Both the position numbers and the translations under genes were made by a program. Shown here piece by piece: positions 55,028 to 64,000 of a stretch of 64,000 nt of DNA (position 1 is its first letter; the number at the start of each line of letters is the position of its first letter). The notes under the pieces were generated by a model. It did not search any database. It saw only the letters and a list, made by a program, of their open reading frames with translations, and was not told the origin of the DNA. This DNA is from Globodera rostochiensis (Eukaryota > Nematoda > Chromadorea > Rhabditida > Heteroderidae): NCBI GenBank assembly GCA_018350325.1, contig JAEVLN010000003.1, positions 4,853,758 through 4,917,757 of the forward strand. Direction: 5' to 3'.

Positions 55028-56872
55028 TGTACTATTTGACCATTTTTTTTGCCTCCACAATGTCAATTTTTTTGGGAGTAGGAATGTGATTTTTCTTTGG
55101 AATATCTGAGACTAAAAACTTATGGTAAAAGGAGTTGATGAGAATGGTGCATATGCTTAGAAATAAAGCGTTGAACTTTTTGGGCATATACTTTTGTCCA
55201 CCCAATTTTTGAGCAGCAGGTTGAGTTCAATGGGGGCAAACAAATCGGAGAGTGCTTGAAGCGCAGTGGGCTCATTTTGAAGCTAGCAAATGGCGCTAAA
55301 TTTAATCAACTAACAATTGGCTGGCTTCAACAGCTTTAAAAGCTGCTATGACAATTTTCATATCCAAATATGTTTTGGGCATATACTTATGTCCGATACT
55401 GTATATATCAATGTAATACAACGAGTTGAATCAGAAAAAAACGAGTTGATTAAAAAACGTGTGATTTCGTCCAACCAAAAAAAGAAATGAAAAACGTATA
55501 TTGTCATCGTCATCTATAATATTTAAAAGTTTAAAAAAATCCACTAACTAAAATTTGCAGCTTTTTGAACAAATTTCGCGATTCGCTCTATTTGCGTCGG
55601 TAAAATATCGACTCGTTACCTCCCCCCCCCCCCTCCCCAACTCCCCCCCCCCCCTCCCCAACTCGTTCACCTACGACTCGTTACCTTTTTATCGAATCGT
55701 TACCTTTAACAAAAATGACCCAAAATGACAACAAACGTCAAAAATTACGAAAATCCAAGTACACTCAAAAATTTTCTCCACAAAAAATTTAGGGTGTTAC
55801 CCAACATCGGAACTTAAATTTTTGGAAATTTTATGAAACTTGTTATGAAAAGTGAACAAAAATGCTGGAAAAGTAAATGGATCAAGTCTATTTGGAAATA
55901 AGTACGAATCGGACCCCTGAGCAAAACGCTTAATAAGAGCTATTCGGCTAAAGACTCGGGAACCCTGTCGGCGCGCACTTAAAATGTCCTTAAAAAAGCA
56001 GGAAATTTACAAAAAATGTGTTTTTTTGAATTTAGAAAATTCCGCAATTCGGTCTTCGCGCCTTTATTTATTGATTTCACAAATCTGGCAAAAAGTTTCC
56101 TTTTCTCTGTCTCATCAGCTAGGCAAGCGATTGGGTAGACGGTGCCGATAGGCGCCGCCGAGAAAATGCTCCAAAAATTAATTTGCGATGTTATTTCTCT
56201 CTTTTTTTCCTACGCTAAGAAAAAATCTATTCATAAATACACTTCAAATTTAAAAAAAAAAATGAAGCCTACAACACCGCCGATTCCCAGGACGTTAAAT
56301 TTTATATCAATCGATTCCCCTCATCGAGCTGAGTACGAATATGCAAAAAGTGGGCGCCGCTCAAAGCAAAGTTACCGCCCATCAAATTGGCCAAAAACAA
56401 TGAAAAATATAAAAATAGTGAAGATTTGAAGGCATAAATACACTTAAAAATTTAAAAAAAAAATGAAGCCTACAACACCGCCGATTCCCAGGACGTCTCC
56501 GTTCCAAGTACTAAGGTGGCCCAACGTTGCTTAACTTGCCAGATCGGACGGGATGGCGTGCTTTCAACGTGGTATGGTCGTAAGCGATGCTAGAGTGAGG
56601 GAAGCCAACCAAATGTGTCACTTTTCGTCCCTTTTGTCACACTCATACAGATATTGAACAATTTGTCAAGAATAACTAACTCTCTGTAAGTTTTCTTAAA
56701 AATTGAAAATTGCTCCAATTTGTAGAATTTGGCCGAAACAATCTTCGCAAACGAAACCCCTGCAAAATTCTCAACTTTTTAGTGCTAATTCGTAAACGAA
56801 CATCGTTTCAAGACAAATTTAAGCACCGCCCAGAGGGCCGAGCAGTTCCAAAATTTATTCCATGCCACAGAC
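55028..56872 (+). repeat. Direct segmental duplication, copy 2
   Basis: Partner of 46135-47756, lacking the Tc1 coding part and containing an extra ~200 bp (56297-56496) in which the satellite module (TCGAGCTGAGTACGAATATG) and a re-duplicated ACACCGCCGATTCCCAGGAC are inserted. The C-run is doubled (55622-55654). Hairpin copy at 56137-56161. Confidence 0.85.
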
Positions 56873-58850
56873 TCTCGCCGCCTGACTCTCTCTTTTTACC
56901 ACACTATTTCTTCAAAAAATAAAATTTTCAGAAATTAAACTAAAATAATTTTTAGATGGGGTGCATTGATGTCCAAATTACTCTCGCCGCCTGACTCTCT
57001 CTTTTTACCACACTATTTCTTCAAAAAATAAAATTTTCAGAAATTAAACTAAAATAATTTTTAGATGGGGTGCATTGATGTCCAAATTACTCTCGCCGCC
57101 TGACTCTCTCTTTTTACCACACTATTTCTTCAAAAAATAAAATTTTCAGAAATTAACTAAAACAATTTTTAGATGTGGTGCATTCATGTCCAAATTACTC
57201 TCGCCGCCTGACTCTCTCTTTTTAGCACAGTCCAAATTACTCTCGCCGCCTGACTCTCTCTTTTTACCACACTATTTCTTCAAAAAATAAAATTTCAGAA
57301 ATTAAACTAAAACAATTTTTAGATGGGGTGCATTCTTGTCCAAATTACTCTTGCCGTCTGACTCTCTCTTTTTAGTACACTATTTCTCCAAAAAATAAAA
57401 TTTTTAGAAATTAAACTAAACAATTTTTAGATGGGGTGCGTTTTTGTCCAAATTACTCTCGCCGCCTGACTCTCTCTTTTTACCACACTATTTCTTCAAA
57501 AAATAAAATGTTCAAGAAATTAAACTAAAACAATCACGAGGGGGGGGGGGATTACTAGCGAATTCGAGGGAAAAAGAAAACAAAAACTTTATTAAAATAA
57601 ATTAAATATCCGCATTAATTAAAAAAATAAATTTTTTTTGACAGAATCAAATTCGCCTAAATTTTATATCAATCGATTCCCCTCATCGAGCTGAGTACGA
57701 ATATGCAAAAAGTGGGTGCCGCTCACCAACTATTGTTCAAAAAATAAAATTTTCAGAAATAAACTAAAACAATTTTTAGATGGGATTCATTCATGTCCAA
57801 ATTACTCTCGCCGCCTGACTCTCTCTTTTTACCACACTATTTCTTCAAAAAATAAAATGAAGAAATTAAACTAAAACAATCACGGGGGGGGGGGCATTTC
57901 TAACGAATTCGAGGGAAAAAAGAAAACAAAAACTTTATTAAAATAAATTTAAAAAATAAAATTTTTTCGACAGACGCAAATTCGCCTAAATTTATATCAA
58001 TCGATTCCCCTCATCGAGCTGAGTACGAATATGCAAAAATTGGGCGCCCTCACCAATTGTTCAAAAAATAAAATTTTCAGAAATTAAACTAAAACAATTT
58101 TAAGATGGGGTGCATTCTTGTCCAAATTACTCTCGTCGTCTGACTCTCTCTTTTTAGTACACTATTTCTCCAAAAAATAAAATTTTCAAAAATTAAACTA
58201 AAACAATTTTAAGATGGGGTGCATTCTTGCCCAAATTACTCTCGTCGTCTGACTCTCTCTTTTTAGTACACTATTTCTCCAAAAAATAAAATTTTCAAAA
58301 ATTAAACTAAAACAATTTTAAGATGGGGTGCATTCTTGCCCAAATTACTCTCGCCGTCTGACTCTTTCTTTTTAGCACACTATTTCTCCAAAAAATAAAA
58401 TTTTCAAAAATTAAACTAAAACAATTGTTAGATGGGGTGCAGTCTTGCCCAAATTACTCTCGCCGTCTGACTCTCTCTTTTTAGTACACTATTTCTCCAA
58501 AAAATAAAATTTTCAATAATTAAACTAAAATAATTTTTAGATGGGGTGCATTCTTGCCCAAATTACTCTCGCCGTCTGACTCTCTCTTTTTAGCACACTA
58601 TTTCTCCAAAAAATAAAATTTTCAAAAATTAAATTAAAACAATTTTTAGATGGGGTGTAGTCTTGCCCAAATTACTCTCGTCGTCTGACTCTCTCTTTTT
58701 AGCACACTATTTCTTCGAAAAATAAAATTTTCAAAAAAGTAACTAAAACAATTAGATGGGGTGCTTTGATGTCCAAATTACTCTCGTCGTCTGACTCTCT
58801 CTTTTTAGCACACCATTTCGTCAAAAGATAAAATTTTCAAAAAGATTTTG
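56873..58850 (+). repeat. Satellite array, forward orientation
   Basis: About 16 monomers of ~108 bp (TAGATGGGGTGCATTCTTG, CAAATTACTCTCGCC, CACTATTTCTTCAAAAAATA), with two ~180-bp modules and G-runs at 57540-57730 and 57885-58060. Starts exactly where the segmental duplication ends. Confidence 0.9.
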
Positions 58851-59075
58851 CTGGATTTGTTTTTCTTGCGAAAGTGACAAATGCGAAAAGAAAAAATGAA
58901 TGATAATCTTTTGATCGACAAAGAATAAACAAAGACTGAAACCCTCAACATGTAAATCCTACAAATCCCCTCATTTTTCAGTTTCTAAATGCCTTCGCAA
59001 TGTCGAATTTGAATTCTTTCGTGCCAAAATTGGCTTCAATTTTGGTGCCAGGTGCATACAACGTAACAAATTAAT
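58851..59075. other. Unique spacer between inverted satellite arrays
   Basis: About 225 bp without satellite sequence. CAAAATTGGCTTCAATTTTGG is locally symmetric at ~59020-59042. No gene seen. Confidence 0.7.
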
Positions 59076-62000
59076 AAGAGAGAGTCAGACGACGAGAGTA
59101 ATTTGGACATAACGCACCCCATCTAAAAATTGTTTTAGTGACTTTTTTGAAAATTTTATTTTTTGAAGAAATAGTGTGCTTATAAGAGAGAGTCAAACGA
59201 CGAGAGTAATTTGGACATAACGCACCCCATCTAAAAATTGTTTTAGTTACTTTTTTGAAAATTTTATTTTTTTGAAGAAATAGTGTGCTAATAAGAGAGA
59301 GTCAAACGACAAGAGTAATTTGGACATAACGCACCCCATCTAAAAATTGTTTTAGTTACTTTTTTGAAAATTTTATTTTTTTGAAGAAATAGTGTGCTAA
59401 TAAGAGAGAGTCAAACGACAAGAGTAATTTGGACATAACGCACCCCATCTAAAAATTGTTTTAGTGACTTTTTTGAAAATTTTATTTTTTGAAGAAATAG
59501 TGTGCTTATAAGAGAGAGTCAAACGACGAGAGTAATTTGGACATAACGCACCCCATCTAAAAATTGTTTTAGTTACTTTTTTGAAAATTTTATTTTTTTG
59601 AAGAAATAGTGTGCTAATAAGAGAGAGTCAGACGACGAGAGTAATTTGGACATAACGCACCCCATCTAAAAATTGTTTTAGTTACTTTTTTAAAAAATTT
59701 TATTTTTTGAAGAAATAGTGTGCTTATAAGAGAGAGTCAAACGACGAGAGTAATTTGGACATAACGCACCCCATCTAAAAATTGTTTTAGTGACTTTTTT
59801 GAAAATTTTATTTTTTGAAGAAATAGTGTGCTTATAAGAGAGAGTCAAACGACGAGAGTAATTTGGACATAACGCACCCCATCTAAAAATTGTTTAGTTA
59901 CTTTTTTTAAAATTTTATTTTTTGAAGAAATAGTGTGCTTATAAGAGAGAGTCAAACGACGAGAGTAATTTGGACATAACGCACCCCATCTAAAAATTGT
60001 TTTAGTGACTTTTTTGAAAATTTTATTTTTTGAAGAAATAGTGTGCTTATAAGAGAGAGTCAAACGACGAGAGTAATTTGGACATAACGCACCCCATCTA
60101 AAAATTGTTTTAGTGACTTTTTTGAAAATTTTATTTTTTGAAGAAATAGTGTGCTAATAAGAGAGAGTCAGACGACGAGAGTAATTTGGACATAACGCAC
60201 CCCATCTAAAAATTGTTTTAGTTAATTTTTTAAAATTTTATTTTTTGAAGAAATAGTGTGCTAATAAGAGAGAGTCAGACGACGAGAGTAATTTGGACAT
60301 AACGCACCCCATCTAAAAATTGTTTTAGTTACTTTTTTGAAAATTTTTTTATTTTTTGAAGAAAGTGTGCTATAAGAGAGAGTCAAACGACGAGAGTAAT
60401 TTGGACATAACGCACCCCATCAAAATTGTTTTAGTTACTTTTTGAAAATTTTATTTTTTGAAGAAGTGTGCTAATAAGAGAGAGTCAGACGACGAGAGTA
60501 ATTTGGACATAACGCACCCCATCTAAAAATTGTTTTAGTTTTGAAAATTTTATTTTTTGAAGAAATAGTGTGCTAATAAGAGAGAGTCAGACGACGAGAG
60601 TAATTTGGACATAACGCACCCCATCTAAAAATTGTTTTAGTTACTTTTTTAAAAAATTTTATTTTTTGAAGAAATAGTGTGCTAATAAGAGAGAGTCAGA
60701 CGACGAGAGTAATTTGGACATAACGCACCCCATCTAAAAATTGTTTTAGTTACTTTTTTAAAAAATTTTATTTTTTGAAGAAATAGTGTGCTAATAAGAG
60801 AGAGTCAGACGACGAGAGTAATTTGGACATAACGCACCCCATCTAAAAATTGTTTTAGTGACTTTTTTGAAAATTTTATTTTTTGAAGAAATAGTGTGCT
60901 TATAAGAGAGAGTCAAACGACGAGAGTAATTTGGACATAACGCACCCCATCTAAATTGTTTTAGTTACTTTTTGAAAATTTTATTTTTTTGAAGAAATAG
61001 TGTGCTAATAAGAGAGTCAAACATAAGTAATTTGGACATAACGCACCCCATCTAAAAATTATTTTAGTAGGTTTTGAAAATTTTATTTTTTGAAGAAATA
61101 GTGTGCTAATAAGAGAGAGTCAGACGACGAGAGTAATTTGGACATAACGCACCCCATCTAAAAATTGTTTTAGTTACTTTTTTGAAAATTGTATTTTTTG
61201 AAGAAATAGTGTGCTAATAAGAGAGAGTCAAACGACATGAGTAATTTGGACATAACGCACCCCATCTAAAAATTATTTTAGTTTTGAAAATTTTATTTTT
61301 TGAAGAAATAGTGTGCTAATAAGAGAGAGTCAGACGACGAGAGTAATTTGGACATAACGCACCCCATCTAAAAATTGTTTTAGTTACTTTTTTGAAAATT
61401 TTATTTTTTGAAGAAATAGTGTGCTAATAAGAGAGAGTCAAACGACGAGAGTAATTTGGACATAACGCACCCCATCTAAAAATTGTTTTAGTTACTTTTT
61501 TGAAAATTTTATTTTTTGAAGAAATAGTGTGCTAATAAGAGAGAGTCAGACGACGAGAGTAATTTGGACATAACGCACCCCATCTAAAAATTGTTTTAGT
61601 TACTTTTTTGAAAATTTTATTTTTTGAAGAAATAGTGTGCTAATAAGAGAGAGTCAGACGACGAGAGTAATTTGGACATAACGCACCCCATCTAAAAATT
61701 GTTTTAGTGACTTTTTTGAAAATTTTATTTTTTGAAGAAATAGTGTGCTTATAAGAGAGAGTCAAACGACGAGAGTAATTTGGACATAACGCACCCCATC
61801 TAAAAATTGTTTTAGTTACTTTTTTGAAAATTTTATTTTTTTGAAGAAATAGTGTGCTAATAAGAGAGAGTCAAACGACGAGAGTAATTTGGACATAACG
61901 CACCCCATCTAAAAATTGTTTTAGTTACTTTTTTGAAAATTTTATTTTTTGAAGAAATAGTGTGCTAATAAGAGAGAGTCAGACGACGAGAGTAATTTGG

Positions 62001-64000
62001 ACATAACGCACCCCATCTAAAAATTGTTTTAGTTACTTTTTTGAAAATTTTATTTTTTTGAAGAAATAGTGTGCTAATAAGAGAGAGTCAAACGACAAGA
62101 GTAATTTGGACATAACGCACCCCATCTAAAAATTGTTTTAGTTTTGAAAATTTTATTTTTTGAAGAAATAGTGTGCTAATAAGAGAGAGTCAGACGACGA
62201 GAGTAATTTGGACATAACGCACCCCATCTAAAAATTGTTTTAGTTACTTTTTTAAAAAATTTTATTTTTTGAAGAAATAGTGTGCTAATAAGAGAGAGTC
62301 AGACGACGAGAGTAATTTGGACATAACGCACCCCATCTAAAAATTGTTTTAGTTACTTTTTTGAAAATTTTATTTTTTTGAAGAAATAGTGTGCTAATCA
62401 AACGACAAGAGTAATTTGGACATAACGCACCCCATCTAAAAATTGTTTTAGTGACTTTTTTGAAAATTTTATTTTTTGAAGAAATAGTGTGCTTATAAGA
62501 GAGAGTCAAACGACGAGAGTAATTTGGACATAACGCACCCCATCTAAAAATTGTTTTAGTGACTTTTTTGAAAATTTTATTTTTTGAAGAAATAGTGTGC
62601 TTATAAGAGAGAGTCAAACGACGAGAGTAATTTGGACATAACGCACCCCATCTAAAAATTGTTTTAGTTACTTTTTTGAAAATTTTATTTTTTGAAGAAA
62701 TAGTGTGCTAATAAGAGAGAGTCAAACGACATGAGTAATTTGGACATAACGCACCCCATCTAAAAATTGTTTTAGTTACTTTTTTAAAAATTTTATTTTT
62801 TGAAGAAATAGTGTGCTAATAAGAGAGAGTCAGACGACGAGAGTAATTTGGACATAACGCACCCCATCTAAAAATTGTTTTAGTGACTTTTTTGAAAATT
62901 TTATTTTTTGAAGAAATAGTGTGCTTATAAGAGAGAGTCAAACGACGAGAGTAATTTGGACATAACGCACCCCATCTAAAAATTGTTTTAGTTTTGAAAA
63001 TTTTATTTTTTGAAGAAATAGTGTGCTAATAAGAGAGAGTCAGACGACGAGAGTAATTTGGACATAACGCACCCCATCTAAAAATTGTTTTAGTTACTTT
63101 TTTGAAAATTTTATTTTTTGAAGAAATAGTGTGCTAATAAGAGAGAGTCAAACGACAAGAGTAATTTGGACATAACGCACCCCATCTAAAAATTGTTTTA
63201 GTTACTTTTTTAAAAAATTTTATTTTTTGAAGAAATAGTGTGCTAATAAGAGAGAGTCAGACGACGAGAGTAATTTGGACATAACGCACCCCATCTAAAA
63301 ATTGTTTTAGTTTTGAAAATTTTATTTTTTGAAGAAATAGTGTGCTAATAAGAGAGAGTCAGACGACGAGAGTAATTTGGACATAACGCACCCCATCTAA
63401 AAATTGTTTTAGTGACTTTTTTGAAAATTTTATTTTTTGAAGAAATAGTGTGCTTATAAGAGAGAGTCAAACGACGAGAGTAATTTGGACATAACGCACC
63501 CCATCTAAAAATTGTTTTAGTTACTTTTTTGAAAATTTTATTTTTTGAAGAAATAGTGTGCTAATAAGAGAGAGTAAACGACAAGAGTAATTTGGACATA
63601 ACGCACCCCATCTAAAAATTGTTTTAGTTTTGAAAATTTTATTTTTTGAAGAAATAGTGTGCTAATAAGAGAGAGTCAGACGACGAGAGTAATTTGGACA
63701 TAACGCACCCCATCTAAAAATTGTTTTAGTGACTTTTTTGAAAATTTTATTTTTTGAAGAAATAGTGTGCTTATAAGAGAGAGTCAAACGACGAGAGTAA
63801 TTTGGACATAACGCACCCCATCTAAAAATTGTTTTAGTTACTTTTTTGAAAATTTTATTTTTTTGAAGAAATAGTGTGCTAATCAAACGACAAGAGTAAT
63901 TTGGACATAACGCACCCCATCTAAAAATTGTTTTAGTTACTTTTTTAAAAAATTTTATTTTTTGAAGAAATAGTGTGCTAATAAGAGAGAGTCAGACGAC
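59076..64000 (-). repeat. Satellite array, reverse orientation (~45 monomers, continues past window)
   Basis: Monomers of ~108 bp (GTGTGCTAATAAGAGAGAG, CGACGAGAGTAATTTGG, ACATAACGCACCCCATC). Two linked variants recur: TAGTGAC followed by CTTATAAG with AAACGACG, and TAGTTAC followed by CTAATAAG with AGACGACG. Rare variants recur about 1.49 kb apart (AATCAAACGACAAG at ~62397 and ~63883; ACATGAGT at ~61235 and ~62730), showing higher-order duplication. The minus-strand ORFs here only mirror the period. Confidence 0.95.

Noticed and set aside
59845..63886. Minus-strand ORFs with repeated FRWGALCPNYSRRLTLSYK-like peptides
   Set aside because: They simply translate the 108-bp satellite (a multiple of 3), and break wherever a monomer carries an indel.
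59076..64000. CRISPR array
   Set aside because: Units are contiguous tandem monomers without unique spacers, and the DNA is eukaryotic.

Overview
The window looks like nuclear DNA from a plant-parasitic cyst nematode (Heteroderidae, Globodera/Heterodera type). The evidence is AT-rich DNA with short introns, an expanded family of F-box-like proteins with one shared five-exon layout, a SPRY-domain exon of the kind found in cyst-nematode effectors, a many-exon astacin protease with nematode-style splice sites, and a dense load of Ty3/Gypsy, hAT, Tc1 and tRNA-derived elements. The genus is an inference.

Layout. 1-0.7 kb: broken F-box-family gene (minus). 0.84-2.7 kb: satellite units and a hAT-like MITE. 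2.73-12.36 kb: four tandem copies of a ~2.4-kb unit, carrying a regular comb of 2-base losses every 58 bases. 12.36-20.69 kb: LTR retrotransposon with a pol ORF (end of RT, RNase H, integrase, membrane-spanning tail) and a second ORF encoding a complete-looking SF1 (UPF1/MOV10-like) helicase. 20.7-25 kb: repeats, an intact five-exon F-box gene (plus) and a hAT transposase remnant. 25.06-31.46 kb: second, degraded Gypsy element (minus) with 298-bp LTRs, whose inner part holds a small three-exon membrane-protein gene (plus). 31.5-33 kb: two tRNA-like repeat units, one split by a hAT MITE with perfect TIRs and TSD. 33-39 kb: broken coiled-coil gene, SPRY exon, secreted-protein exons (minus) and foldback elements. 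39-43.6 kb: minisatellites, SINEs, MITEs. 43.6-45.2 kb: F-box gene (minus). 45.7-47.8 kb: Tc1 remnant and first arm of a ~1.7-kb direct duplication. 49.6-54.9 kb: 25-exon astacin gene. 55.0-56.9 kb: second arm of that duplication. 56.9-64 kb: two satellite arrays in opposite orientation around a ~225-bp spacer.

Best candidate for something undescribed: the retrotransposon at 12.4-20.7 kb, where an SF1 helicase ORF with a Pro/Gln-rich tail lies between integrase and 3' LTR with no ATG for its first ~150 codons. Second: the other Gypsy element, whose integrase is fused to two tandem copies of an unrecognised module and, past one in-frame stop, an RGG-rich tail. A caution applies to the left part: the 58-base comb is almost certainly a data artefact and reaches into the 5' LTR, so the tandem array and the 5' end of the helicase element should be re-assembled before being interpreted.
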